Part shown: positions 33,741 through 42,749 of the stretch, piece after piece
Position numbering within the stretch: position 1 is the stretch's first letter
Layout of the letters: each line of letters starts with the position of its first letter
Assembly: GCA_017546445.1 (NCBI GenBank)
Contig: JAFYWX010000027.1
Span: forward strand, 1-64,000
Direction: 5' to 3'
DNA length: 64,000 bases
Source: Akkermansia sp.
GTDB taxonomy: Bacteria > Verrucomicrobiota > Verrucomicrobiia > Verrucomicrobiales > Akkermansiaceae
Notes under the pieces: model-generated
Seen by the model: the letters and a program-made list of their open reading frames with translations, nothing else
Told to the model about the DNA's origin: nothing
The model's database searches: none
Made by a program: the position numbers and the translations under genes

Positions 33741-35351
33741 ATGGAAGAGGAGACATCTGCAGAAAACTCCACACCTACTGAGGTGGAGGAGGTGCTGGAA
33801 TTCCGCCCCTGGGTTAAGTGGTGCGGAGTCGGTCTTGCCGGCCTGGTATCCATAGGTCTTTTCCTGGGTACGTACTACATCGGGCGTTCCCAGGGTAAGG
33901 ACCTTGGCTTTATTCAGGCTACCTGTTCCGGCATGGTGCAGAAGGCTCTTAACGAAGCCGCCGCGAGGAACGTGCTGAATTTCATGCGCCTGGCCTCTGC
34001 CGGCGAGGAGGAACTGCTGAAGGCTGCCATGGACACGCAGGCCGCTTTCTGGTGGATTCAGGAGACCGAGGTGCGGCAGGAGGCCGAGTGGTGCCTGGCA
34101 GATGCCCTGATGGACCGCGGCAAATACGAGGCTGCCGTTCAAGTGCTGACTCCTTTGTTTGCGCAGGTGCCGCACAGCATCGAGTGGGCGTACCGCGCCT
34201 TGCAGGCGGGCAATGCGCTCACCCGCGCGCAGCTTTATGCCGAGGCTACGACTCACTACAGATTGGCAGCCAGTTACTTTGCAGAAAATAAGCAGGAAGG
34301 CTGGCGCCTGGAGGCTCTGGGGCAGTTGATTGCGCTGGAGGCCAGTGCTCCGCAGGAGGCTTCCGCATCCATTGCTGCGCTGGAAAAACTGCTGGGCGAG
34401 CTGACCAATTCCGACGAAGGAACCCGCCAGCTGCGTTCCATGGCGCTGGTGCACATGGGGGAGCTTTACCGCAGCGCCGGCGACAAAGCCAAGGCAGATG
34501 CCAAGTTCCAGTCTGCTCTGGCAGAGGTGGAGAACCTGCGCACGGTGCGCCCGGAGGGTGCCGTCAGCCGCGGTACTGCCTTGCTGGCGCTTGGGGATGC
34601 CGCCGCCGCAGAGCCCATGCTCCGCATGGTTGAAAATAACCCTGGAAATACTCTGGCAGATGTTTCTGCCCGCCTTCTGGCCTTGCGCCAGCTGGCTGCT
34701 CTGGAGCAGCAGCGCGGCCACCATGTGACGGCGCTGGCTCTGCTGCACCGCACCCAGGGCATGGCCGAAGGGCGCGTGTTGCGTGGTAATGCGTTCTGGC
34801 CCTGCCTGTATGATCAGCGCGGGTGGATGCACTTCATGGCGCAGAACTACCAGTCCGCCTTGCAGGATTTCAACGCCGCCCTGGCAGATGCCCAGCCGGC
34901 TATGCTGAAGCTGCAGCCCCTGGAGGGTGCTGCCCGTTGCTACACGGAGCTGGGGCGTGGCAATGAGGCCTTGCCGCTGCTGCAGGAATGCCTGAAGCTT
35001 CGCCAGGAGCATGCTGCGGATGATGCCGCTGCACTGGGCCGTGTCAATCTTCTGCTGGGCCAGATATATGACCAGCAGGGCAAGATTGCCGAGGCCGAGG
35101 CCGCCTATGCCGTGGCTATGGAGAAGCTGCCTGCCGATGTGCCGGAGGAGCAGGGGAATCGCCTTACTGCCATGTTCGGTCGTGGTTATGCGCTTGCTGA
35201 GCTGCAGCGCTGGGCAGATGCCTACGCCGTGTGGGAGCTGGCACTGCCGCTGGTGCAGGAGCAGCCCGACCGCCGAGAGGAGGTGCGCAGCCAGATGCGC
35301 CACATCAAGCCCCATATCTCTGCAGCAGAAGCTGCCCCGGCCCAACCCTGA
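33741..35351 (+). CDS. Membrane-anchored TPR protein
   Basis: A 536-residue protein with a short acidic cytoplasmic N-terminus, one membrane helix near residues 29-50 (CGVGLAGLVSIGLFLGTYYIG) and a long periplasmic chain of TPR-like helical repeats rich in Ala and Leu (for example GRVNLLLGQIYDQQGKIAEAEAAYAVAM). It ends with Ala/Pro. No catalytic motif is seen. It lies 17 bases after lysC and 33 before a second protein of the same plan, so both probably act as scaffold or assembly factors of the envelope. Function is not known. Confidence 0.75.
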   Translation: MEEETSAENSTPTEVEEVLEFRPWVKWCGVGLAGLVSIGLFLGTYYIGRSQGKDLGFIQATCSGMVQKALNEAAARNVLNFMRLASAGEEELLKAAMDTQAAFWWIQETEVRQEAEWCLADALMDRGKYEAAVQVLTPLFAQVPHSIEWAYRALQAGNALTRAQLYAEATTHYRLAASYFAENKQEGWRLEALGQLIALEASAPQEASASIAALEKLLGELTNSDEGTRQLRSMALVHMGELYRSAGDKAKADAKFQSALAEVENLRTVRPEGAVSRGTALLALGDAAAAEPMLRMVENNPGNTLADVSARLLALRQLAALEQQRGHHVTALALLHRTQGMAEGRVLRGNAFWPCLYDQRGWMHFMAQNYQSALQDFNAALADAQPAMLKLQPLEGAARCYTELGRGNEALPLLQECLKLRQEHAADDAAALGRVNLLLGQIYDQQGKIAEAEAAYAVAMEKLPADVPEEQGNRLTAMFGRGYALAELQRWADAYAVWELALPLVQEQPDRREEVRSQMRHIKPHISAAEAAPAQP

Positions 35352-35383
35352 TTTCAACTACAAAATAGAATCATTTCCCTGGT

Positions 35384-37021
35384 ATGAATCGCCGCTATCG
35401 TCCGCCCCGCAAGAAGAGCAACCACACGGTGCCTCTCATTGCCGTCGGCCTCACTCTGGGTGCCCTTGCTCTCTGGGGCCTTTTTGCAAAAGGCAAGGAT
35501 ATCATTCTCTTCTTCAAGGGTGAGACTATCGTGGTGGCCAGTAATGAGGAAGCCAATGCCAACCTTTCGCGTCTGCTGGCGGATTTGTCCGGCGATAAAT
35601 CCCGCCTGCTGGAGCTGGCAGAGAACTCCCGCGCCCGTCTGGGGTGGATTACCAACGCCGACACCCAGCGCCAGTTCCGCTGGTTTCTGATGAGCCGCCT
35701 GGTGGATAAGGGCCTGTGGCAGGAGGCCGTGAAGATTCTGCCTGAGGTGGAATCTCTGGCTCCTGCAGAAGGGCTGGACCGCCTTGCCGTGGCTGCTGCG
35801 GAGCATGGCGATTATGAATTGCAGCTGCGCCTGGATAAGGGCCTGCAGGATAAGCTTGTGAACTCCCCGGAGCACACGGAGCTGCTGCTGCGCTCCATCC
35901 GCCGCTCCGCAGAGACCTGCATCCGCATGCAGAACAATGACGAAGCCGTGAAGGCCATTGCCCGCCTGGATGCGCCGAATGTGCTGGCCCGCCTGCGCGA
36001 GCCTGAGCTTGCCGCCGAGGCCGCCGCGCTGCAGATGATGCGCGCTAATGTGTGCGCCGTGAAGGACCCGGTGCTGCAGATGACCCGCAATATCCTGGAG
36101 CAGGCCAAGTGGCCGCTGTGCCCGGCTACCTCTCAGCTCATGATTGAGGAGGTGACCACAGCCCTGCGGGATAACCCGAATCTGCCCCAGCATACGCTGA
36201 AGGAAATTGAGGCGAAATTGCTGCGCTGCCTGGAGGCCATGCTGGCCTACCCGGATAAGGAACGTAAGCTGCCGCAGTGCTACCTGCTGCTGGGTGAGCT
36301 GCGCCACCGCACGGGGAACCACGATGGCTGCGCTCAGGCTCTGACCCTGGCTGCTGCCTTTGCTGAGGGCTATGGCGAGATGAGCCCCGACCTGCAGGTT
36401 CGTATTGCCCGCATCCGCTCCCGCGCCAATGAGGCCCGTGGCAATGAACAGGAGGCTGTGCGCGATTACCGTTACCTGCTCGATTTTGAGAAAGACCCCG
36501 CTGAGATTATGCGAGTAGTCACTTACCTGGCTACGCATACCGACGGCGAGGAGAAAATTCAGCTGCTGACCCGCAGCTGGGACATGATGCAGAAGAACCC
36601 GGAGCTGGTGAAGAAGGATTCGGATTTCCGTTCCCGAACGGCTCATGAGCTAGCGGCTTACTATTCCTCCAAGCAGGACTACGCCAATGCCCTTAACTGG
36701 GTGCAGGAATGCACCCGCATGGTGGAGGAGCAGAATCCTGACCTGACCACGGGTAAGACCCTGCGTGCCCGCCTGAATCTGGCTCTGGCCCAGCGCAAGG
36801 CAAACCAGGACCTTGCTTGTTTCCGCACGCTGCGCAGCATACAGAGCAGCATCGACCAGATGAGCGAGGAGGATAAGGGGCGCCTGGAGCAGGCTGAGCA
36901 GGGTATTTACCGCACCACCATGCGCGAGCTCTCCCGCACCTGCCTGCTGCTGGGCGATAAGACCACGGCTAAGGCTTTTGCCCGCAAGATTCGCGAGGAT
37001 TTGCCGGAAAAGGTTCGCTGA
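35384..37021 (+). CDS. Membrane-anchored helical-repeat protein
   Basis: A 545-residue protein with a basic start (MNRRYRPPRKK), one membrane helix (TVPLIAVGLTLGALALWGLF, about 16-35) and an extended series of TPR-like repeats. It has the same plan and similar size as the product of the gene just before, suggesting an old duplication, though the sequences are not obviously close. The last block (RTTMRELSRTCLLLGDKTTAKAFARKI) is a typical terminal TPR. Followed 45 bases later by murJ; the linkage suggests an envelope role. Unknown function. Confidence 0.75.
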   Translation: MNRRYRPPRKKSNHTVPLIAVGLTLGALALWGLFAKGKDIILFFKGETIVVASNEEANANLSRLLADLSGDKSRLLELAENSRARLGWITNADTQRQFRWFLMSRLVDKGLWQEAVKILPEVESLAPAEGLDRLAVAAAEHGDYELQLRLDKGLQDKLVNSPEHTELLLRSIRRSAETCIRMQNNDEAVKAIARLDAPNVLARLREPELAAEAAALQMMRANVCAVKDPVLQMTRNILEQAKWPLCPATSQLMIEEVTTALRDNPNLPQHTLKEIEAKLLRCLEAMLAYPDKERKLPQCYLLLGELRHRTGNHDGCAQALTLAAAFAEGYGEMSPDLQVRIARIRSRANEARGNEQEAVRDYRYLLDFEKDPAEIMRVVTYLATHTDGEEKIQLLTRSWDMMQKNPELVKKDSDFRSRTAHELAAYYSSKQDYANALNWVQECTRMVEEQNPDLTTGKTLRARLNLALAQRKANQDLACFRTLRSIQSSIDQMSEEDKGRLEQAEQGIYRTTMRELSRTCLLLGDKTTAKAFARKIREDLPEKVR

Positions 37022-37065
37022 TTCCCCCCCGCTTTGCCTATCAAACTCTCTCCCCCTGAATAGCC

Positions 37066-38913
37066 ATGGCTTCGATGCAGAAAAAAAGTCTCATTGCCAC
37101 GGCAGCCATCTTCTGCTGCCGTTTTACCGGATTGCTGCGTGAGATTGTCTACACCTCTCTATTCGGTGCCACCGGGGCACTGGATGCTTTCCTGACGGCT
37201 TTCCGCGTGCCCAATATGCTGCGCGATATGTTTGCCGAGGGCGCTTTGTCCCAGAGTTTCACCAGCACCATGAGCAAGGTGGAAAAACAGCAGGGGGCAG
37301 AGGCCGCCTGGGGACTGGCGCACCGCGTGAGCTCGCAGCTGGTGTCGCTCATGCTCTGCATTGTCTCCATCGGCATTCTGCTGGCGGGTACCTTCATGCA
37401 GCAGCTTTATCCGGAGCGCGCCCGCGTGGTGCTGGAAACTCCCTGGGGCGCGCCGACCATGGTGTGTGCCGATGCTGCATTCCGCGGATTCCGCACCACG
37501 ATTGATGGCACCAAGGAGGCGTTGTTCACCTCCAATGAGAAAATTCAGGGGCTTACGGAGGAATCCTGCATCCGTGTTTCTGTGCTGGAGAAGCTGGAGC
37601 ATGGGCAGAGTATCACCCTGACGACCGCTGCTGCCGGCGAAGCCCCGGCCGGCGCCACCCGCCTGGAAGCCCGCAGTTTCATGGGGCTGGCTGCGGATTT
37701 GTGCCGCATAATCTGGCCGTTCATTCTGCTGGCTTCCTTGTCTGCCTTGTGCATGGGCGCGCTCAATGTATTCGGCATTTTCGGTCTGCCGAACCTGGCC
37801 AGTGCTGCGTTCAACCTGACCACCGTGGCTGTGGGGGCCGTTCTCGGCTGGTTGATTGACCCCGCCTTCGGCCCGGAGGCCCTGTATGGCTTTGCCGTTG
37901 CTGTGGTGTGTGGTGGCGCGGCCCAGGTGCTGGTGCAGTACCCGAAGCTCCGCAGCCTGGGATTCCGGCCCCGCTGGGATATCGGCCTGAAGTGGAATGG
38001 CCGATGGTTCTCGTTCACCGATGATGCGACCCGCCGCGTGTGGTTGCTCATGCTGCCTGGTGTCATTGCCGCCGGCATCACCCAGACCAATATCTTCATC
38101 AATACGGCCTTCGCCCTGTATCTTAAGCCCGGCTCGGTGACGGCGCTTTCCAGCGCCTTCCACCTGTGGCAATTGCCAGTGGCTTTGTTTGGCGTGGCTG
38201 TGGGTATGGTGGTGCTGCCGACCGTTTCCCGCATGACCCTGACCGGGGGTAATGCCGGAACGGAGATTTCTGAGCACCTGGCCAAGGCGCTGCGGTTCAT
38301 GTGCCTGTTCGCTGTCCCTTCTGCCATTTTCCTGAGCTTCTGGGGCGAGGAGATTGTGAGCGTTTTCTACCAGCGCGGACGCTTCGATGCCGCTGCCGCC
38401 CATTTCACGGGTGATGTGCTGGCTGCATATTCCCTGGGCCTGCTGGCCTATGCCGGCATGAAGGTGCTGCAGCCTGTCTTCCTGGCCTTGGAGAAACCCT
38501 GGGCTCCTGCCGGCCTTGCTCTGGTGGCCTTCTGCATTTCCGTGGGCTGTAACTATACCTTTGTGCATGTATTGCACCTTCAGGCCACCTACCTGGCGCT
38601 CACAACCTCCATTGTCACCACGCTGAATTTCCTTTTCTATTTCCTCTATATCCGCCGCCTGCTGGGGGGCATGGCCTGCCATGTGCTGGTGCCGGGCGTG
38701 CTGCGCATCCTTGGCGCCGGTGCAGTGCTGGCCGTCTGCTGCTGGGCGGTGGGCTTCTTCTGCTTCGGCGATTTCACCTCCTGGGGCTTCTTTGCCCGCC
38801 TGGGTTCTCTGGCTGTGGCCGGTGTGCTGGGCGCGGCGGTGTATGGCGGTGCCTGCCTGCTGTTCCGTGTGCCGGAGCTCCAGATGCTTACTGCCCGAAT
38901 TCGCCGCCGTTGA
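37066..38913 (+). CDS. murJ: Lipid II flippase MurJ with an inserted loop domain
   Basis: A MOP-superfamily transporter that flips lipid II for peptidoglycan synthesis. Typical blocks are present: RFTGLLREIVYTSLFGATGALDAFLTAFRVPNMLRDMFAEGALSQSF at the start and about 14 membrane segments with PLFGVAVGMVVLPT-like motifs later (LPVALFGVAVGMVVLPTVSRM). The length is 615 instead of about 510. The excess is mainly residues 125-215, between membrane helices 3 and 4, a soluble stretch without similarity to the usual short loop. The essential Arg residues near 18, 24 and 52 are retained. Confidence 0.92.
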   Translation: MASMQKKSLIATAAIFCCRFTGLLREIVYTSLFGATGALDAFLTAFRVPNMLRDMFAEGALSQSFTSTMSKVEKQQGAEAAWGLAHRVSSQLVSLMLCIVSIGILLAGTFMQQLYPERARVVLETPWGAPTMVCADAAFRGFRTTIDGTKEALFTSNEKIQGLTEESCIRVSVLEKLEHGQSITLTTAAAGEAPAGATRLEARSFMGLAADLCRIIWPFILLASLSALCMGALNVFGIFGLPNLASAAFNLTTVAVGAVLGWLIDPAFGPEALYGFAVAVVCGGAAQVLVQYPKLRSLGFRPRWDIGLKWNGRWFSFTDDATRRVWLLMLPGVIAAGITQTNIFINTAFALYLKPGSVTALSSAFHLWQLPVALFGVAVGMVVLPTVSRMTLTGGNAGTEISEHLAKALRFMCLFAVPSAIFLSFWGEEIVSVFYQRGRFDAAAAHFTGDVLAAYSLGLLAYAGMKVLQPVFLALEKPWAPAGLALVAFCISVGCNYTFVHVLHLQATYLALTTSIVTTLNFLFYFLYIRRLLGGMACHVLVPGVLRILGAGAVLAVCCWAVGFFCFGDFTSWGFFARLGSLAVAGVLGAAVYGGACLLFRVPELQMLTARIRRR

Positions 38914-38996
38914 GAAGGAATGCTATTTTGTTGCATTTTTCAAATAAATGCGATTTATTGACGCGCTTACTTTGTACAATAACCCATTCAAAAGTT

Positions 38997-39311
38997 ATGA
39001 ACAAAGTAGTAAAAAGTCTGTTTAGTGTAGCATGTGTGCTGCTTGCAGCAGCCGCAGCTGGGAAAGCCGAAGCCGCAGTGCATGTTAATGTATCCATCGG
39101 CGGGCCGGTGGTTAAGCCGAAGCCTGCTGTAGTTGTGCACCAGTGTCCGGCGCCGTCACGCGTGGTGGTGAAGCCTTGTCCGCGTTCTGCCGCGCACTGC
39201 CACCACCTTCATCTGCCGCAGCACCGCCACTGTGCGCCGAAGCCTCCGTGCCCGGCTTCCCATGCACACAAGGTGACGGTGCATCGTCATCCTGCACCCG
39301 GGCGCCGCTGA
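38997..39311 (+). CDS. Small secreted His/Pro/Cys-rich protein
   Basis: A 104-residue protein: a clear signal peptide (MNKVVKSLFSVACVLLAAAAAGKAEA), a short beta-like segment (VHVNVSIGGPVV) and a tail of about 60 residues dominated by His, Pro, Cys, Lys and Arg, with motifs such as HCHHLH, HRHC and HAHK. The pattern suggests periplasmic or extracellular metal binding (Ni, Cu, Zn), but no known family is recognised. The start at 38997 avoids an upstream stretch without signal-peptide character. It stands alone between murJ and sufT. Confidence 0.6.
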   Translation: MNKVVKSLFSVACVLLAAAAAGKAEAAVHVNVSIGGPVVKPKPAVVVHQCPAPSRVVVKPCPRSAAHCHHLHLPQHRHCAPKPPCPASHAHKVTVHRHPAPGRR

Positions 39312-39351
39312 TTCGGCCAGGTGGAAATTTGGTCAGCATACGAGAATAACC

Positions 39352-39379
39352 TTGCATGTAAAGGGAATTGTGGCATAAT
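39352..39379 (+). promoter_or_regulatory. sufT promoter
   Basis: TTGCAT (39352-39357), 16-base spacer, CATAAT (39374-39379), eleven bases to the ATG at 39391. Confidence 0.55.
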
Positions 39380-39390
39380 TCCCGCGCCAT

Positions 39391-39930
39391 ATGTTGAATC
39401 AGGAAGTAATCACAGAAGCTGAGACCGCAGCGATACAGATTCCCGCCGGCAACGCAGTGTTGTTACCGGAGGGGTCTCGTATTTATGTTACCCAGATGCT
39501 GGGTAATTCCATAACGGCCGCCACAGATGTGGGCCTGGTTCGCATAACCCGCGAGGAAGCTGCCCGCGCCGGGATTATTGCAGAATCTCAGGTGGTGCAG
39601 GAGAGTGATGAGAATCTCACGCTGGAGGAGCGCGTCTGGAAGGTGCTCAGCAACATTTACGACCCGGAAATCCCCGTTGATATCGTGAATCTGGGCTTGA
39701 TTTACGGTGTGGAAATCATTCCCCAGAAGGAGGATGGCTGTCATGTAAGTGTGCAGATGACGCTGACCGCTCCCGGCTGCGGCATGGGCCCCCATATCAT
39801 GGCCGAGGCCGAGATGGGCATAGCCGCACTGGAAGGCGTGAAGAGTGTTGATATAGAGTTTGTGTGGGACCCGCCGTGGAACCAGGGCATGATGACGGAG
39901 GAAGCCCGCATGCAGCTTGGCCTTGAATAA
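39391..39930 (+). CDS. sufT: SufT-type Fe-S assembly factor (MIP18/DUF59)
   Basis: A 179-residue protein. The N-terminal 70 residues are the SufT-specific part (LLPEGSRIYVTQMLGNSITAATDVGLVRI), followed by a DUF59/MIP18 domain with YDPEIPVDIVNLGLIY, the conserved Cys in LTAPGCGMG and the ending VWDPPWNQGMMTEEARMQLGL. SufT helps maturation of Fe-S proteins under high demand. It is four bases from a small hypothetical gene and not beside other suf genes here. Confidence 0.9.
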   Translation: MLNQEVITEAETAAIQIPAGNAVLLPEGSRIYVTQMLGNSITAATDVGLVRITREEAARAGIIAESQVVQESDENLTLEERVWKVLSNIYDPEIPVDIVNLGLIYGVEIIPQKEDGCHVSVQMTLTAPGCGMGPHIMAEAEMGIAALEGVKSVDIEFVWDPPWNQGMMTEEARMQLGLE

Positions 39931-39933
39931 GGA

Positions 39934-40410
39934 ATGGGCAAGGTAACTTTAGAATTGACGGAGAACGAGATGCGCGACCTGGCTGAGGTGTGCGCCATGT
40001 CGCTCACGTTGCTGGGGCAGGCAATGCCCGATGGGCGTAACCCGCGGGCAGACCGCTGGCATAAGCTGCTGGTCGAGATTGTGAAGGCGGGGCGTACTGT
40101 GCCAGGCATTGCCCGTGACATGGAATTGAACCCGGATTGCGGCTACTGGTTTTTCAAGCGCCCGTATATTGAGGAAGCTTTTTATTCCGATGTGCTGGAT
40201 GAATACCGCGATGCTGTGTTCTGGGAGGAACTCGTTGCCCGCCTGGCGGGTCGAGCTCTTGCGGAATATTACGGGCAGGAGGCAGTCGACGAGATGAGCG
40301 CAGAGGAACGCACGGCTCAGACCGCAGCCATGACCAAGACCTTGTGGGCTGAGGTGTCCAGGTATGGATTGGACCGGCTCATGTTTATGCTCGGCCCGGA
40401 TGAAAGCTAA
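39934..40410 (+). CDS. Conserved-looking hypothetical protein downstream of sufT
   Basis: I do not recognise this 158-residue, mostly helical, acidic cytoplasmic protein. No signal peptide or membrane helix is seen. Features are an N-terminal helix (LTENEMRDLAEVCAMSLTLLGQAM), a central ELNPDCGYWFFKRPYIEEAFYSDVLDEY and a C-terminal helical pair. It starts four bases after sufT and ends at a strong terminator, so the two are co-transcribed. Confidence 0.7.
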   Translation: MGKVTLELTENEMRDLAEVCAMSLTLLGQAMPDGRNPRADRWHKLLVEIVKAGRTVPGIARDMELNPDCGYWFFKRPYIEEAFYSDVLDEYRDAVFWEELVARLAGRALAEYYGQEAVDEMSAEERTAQTAAMTKTLWAEVSRYGLDRLMFMLGPDES

Positions 40411-40411
40411 G

Positions 40412-40446
40412 AAAAAGCCGCACGCTGGTTTCAGGTGCGGCTTTTT
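40412..40446. terminator. Bidirectional terminator
   Basis: AAAAAGCCGCAC (40412-40423) pairs with GTGCGGCTTTTT (40435-40446), giving a U-run in either direction between two convergent genes. Confidence 0.9.
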
Positions 40447-40449
40447 AAA

Positions 40450-42330
40450 TTATTCAGCAAGGAATTCATCTACCCCTATTTCTGAAGCGCAGTGGGCGGT
40501 CTGGTCGCACTCGCAGCGGTAGCAGGGGTGACAAGGCGTATGGCGGTACACAGCCTTGTGGCCTTTGCCAGGCGGTGCATACACGGCAGCCAGGCGGCTG
40601 CTCATGATGACATGGCAGCGGCAGCCGACCAGAGCTGCAAGCTGCGGCAGCAGACCATCCACTGCATACAGCTTCGTATTCGGCCCCAGGATGGAGGCAA
40701 CCGCCTCCGGCTGCGTGATGGTGCAGGGAATCCCCAGCTGCTCAGCCATGGCTGCAGCGGCCTCTTTATCTCGCTCAAGCGCAAGGAGAGTGACCTTGCC
40801 CTCCAGCCGGGATACAACCTCCTTCCACTTCTCAATCGGCCAGCTGTCTGCCTTGCCCAGGGTAGAGAAGGGGGCAAGGAAACAACCCGTGGCTGCTGTG
40901 TTTCCCCTGCTCGCATCTGCATATTGCTGTCCGGATAGCGTAATATGCTTGGATGCAAGGGTAAGATAATCCTCTATACGGGGTGTGGGGCATTTCCCAC
41001 ATTCCGGCACACATTTGGTGCGGAGATGCTTCTTGAACGGACTTGAGGCAAAGCCGCTGGTGTAGAGCGGCATAAGGGCCTTCAGCTCGCGGAATACCTT
41101 GCGGTTCTCGCTCAGCATGAAGAGGTAATCATAGGGGCCCTCCTTATACAGCTCGTCGGATTCAAGCTGCTGCAGCGGGCGGATAGTCGTGACCACGTGG
41201 GTGACGTACTCCTGTGTTTTCCAGAAAGCCTGCTGCTCCTCCGGGCAAACCACATTCAGCTGCATATCCGGACGGCAGGCAGCCAGCTCCCTCATGAACG
41301 GGATGGTGAGAACTGCTTCCTCAAATTCCTCCGGAACACAGATGATGATGCGGAAGGGAAGTGTGCAGTATTTCCGGATAAGACTCTTCTGAACCTCATC
41401 TACATTCGGGGCGAAACGGCCTGTCGGCTTCCAGCGGTGGTGCATCCAGAAACCATCGATGATGCTTTCCTTCTGAACCTCGGCGATTTCGTTGTTTACA
41501 GCCTGGGTGATGCTTGCAATATCGTCCTCGCCGTCTGCATTGGTCTCAATTCTGCGGCTCAGGACGACATCCCATTTTCCGAGGGCGGTGTTGCGGGTTG
41601 CAACGGCCATGAGGTGGCCGTTACCCTTGCAGCGCTTATAGATGAGCGAGGGCAGCGGGGTGGTACCCGTCACCTTGCCAAAGTAGGGAAGAAAGATGCC
41701 CTGCTGAGTGAACTGGTCACTGAGTACACCAAGCAGCCCACCTTCTTTCGCCAGGCGAAATACCTCCTTCAGCCCCTTCTTGCTGCTGAACATCTCGCAT
41801 CCATAGCGGGAACGTGTCTTGTAGACGAGTTCCTCCAGTATGGGGTTATCCAGTCTGCGGTACATGGACCCGAAACGTTTTACCCTGGAAAAGTATGGCC
41901 GTATGCGTGCCAGTATTTCCCAGTTGCCAGCGTGCGGGATGCAGCCGATGATGGTCTGTCCATCGGAGGCCTTTTCCTCGAACTCGTCTCCACCGATGAT
42001 GTTTACAGAGCGTTTCAGTTCTTTCTCCGTCATCTGGCCTGTCTTGAAAGTACAGGCCAGATTCATCGTGGTGCGTACGATGTTTCTACGCACGAGCGCG
42101 GATAACTTGGCTCCTTTCAAAGCCGGGTCCACGACAATACGCATGTTGCGCGCCACGATGCGGCGGCGTCCTGGCATGAGTGCCCAAACCAGGTAACCAA
42201 TGCAGCGTCCAAAGGTGGCAACTACCCGTATATCCAGCAACCTGAGCACAAAGCAGAAAGCCATGTAGGCTGCTGCCCCGATTTTTTGGGAGCAAGTTGT
42301 CTTCTTTACAGATTGCTCGGACATGAACAA
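40450..42330 (-). CDS. LpxL-like lipid A acyltransferase fused to a GT9-like domain
   Basis: A 626-residue two-domain protein. Residues 1-310 match the lysophospholipid acyltransferase family of lipid A secondary acyltransferases: an N-terminal helix, the HAGNWE catalytic motif (His-x4-Glu) near 130, and GVLSDQFTQQGIFLPYFG near 210. From about 325 a GT-B fold resembling heptosyltransferases (family GT9) follows: FRIIICVPEEFEEAVLTIPFMREL, APFSTLGKADSWPIEKWKEVV and a late DGLLPQLAALVGC with PPG. Both activities belong to lipopolysaccharide core and lipid A building, so a bifunctional inner-membrane enzyme is plausible. The GT9 half is diverged and may not be active. An extra Cys-rich patch (HPCYRCECDQTAHC) ends it. 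Confidence 0.82.
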   Translation of the reverse strand: MFMSEQSVKKTTCSQKIGAAAYMAFCFVLRLLDIRVVATFGRCIGYLVWALMPGRRRIVARNMRIVVDPALKGAKLSALVRRNIVRTTMNLACTFKTGQMTEKELKRSVNIIGGDEFEEKASDGQTIIGCIPHAGNWEILARIRPYFSRVKRFGSMYRRLDNPILEELVYKTRSRYGCEMFSSKKGLKEVFRLAKEGGLLGVLSDQFTQQGIFLPYFGKVTGTTPLPSLIYKRCKGNGHLMAVATRNTALGKWDVVLSRRIETNADGEDDIASITQAVNNEIAEVQKESIIDGFWMHHRWKPTGRFAPNVDEVQKSLIRKYCTLPFRIIICVPEEFEEAVLTIPFMRELAACRPDMQLNVVCPEEQQAFWKTQEYVTHVVTTIRPLQQLESDELYKEGPYDYLFMLSENRKVFRELKALMPLYTSGFASSPFKKHLRTKCVPECGKCPTPRIEDYLTLASKHITLSGQQYADASRGNTAATGCFLAPFSTLGKADSWPIEKWKEVVSRLEGKVTLLALERDKEAAAAMAEQLGIPCTITQPEAVASILGPNTKLYAVDGLLPQLAALVGCRCHVIMSSRLAAVYAPPGKGHKAVYRHTPCHPCYRCECDQTAHCASEIGVDEFLAE

Positions 42331-42331
42331 T

Positions 42332-42727
42332 TTAGTTGATGGTCATGAATCGCGGCACATAGAACGGCTTGCGGGAATAGGGATCCCACACTTTGTCGCC
42401 AACCTTGCTGTTGGTGTAATCAAGCTGGTAATATGGCTCGTACGGAGATACAAGAATGTTGGAGAATTCGCAGGGCAGACCATAGGGAAGCCCATCTTCT
42501 GCATACTCGATACGGCCATCAAGATGCCCGGAGGGGGGCAGATCGTAGGGGTTTACCTTGACCCAGTTTTCATTAGCAGGCTTGCCGTCTACATCCGCTA
42601 TCACATGGGGAGGACGCTCACCCGGGTATTCATCGCGGATAAAATTACTGGCAATCTGCTGGAAGATACAGGAGTTGAGGCTGAGGGTGCAGAGCACAGA
42701 CGTTAATATCAGTTTGCGTATGTTCAT
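42332..42727 (-). CDS. Predicted lipoprotein, unknown function
   Basis: A 131-residue protein with a lipoprotein signal peptide (MNIRKLILTSVLCTLSLNSC, lipobox LNSC with Cys20). The mature part is polar and ends with VGDKVWDPYSRKPFYVPRF. No known domain is recognised. It lies 22 bases after the membrane-protein gene 42750-43586 and one base before the LpxL-GT9 gene, so the three form a likely transcription unit. Confidence 0.65.
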   Translation of the reverse strand: MNIRKLILTSVLCTLSLNSCIFQQIASNFIRDEYPGERPPHVIADVDGKPANENWVKVNPYDLPPSGHLDGRIEYAEDGLPYGLPCEFSNILVSPYEPYYQLDYTNSKVGDKVWDPYSRKPFYVPRFMTIN

Positions 42728-42749
42728 AATGAATGTGTGATGTTAATAG

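Noticed and set aside
33459..35357. 632-codon minus-strand ORF opposite lysC and the TPR gene
   Set aside because: The plus strand has clear aspartate kinase and TPR genes in an operon; the minus translation has no recognisable domain and no promoter.
37024..37030. Poly-C(7) tract before murJ as a phase-variation site
   Set aside because: Only seven C, 36 bases before the start codon and not in the coding or ribosome-binding region.
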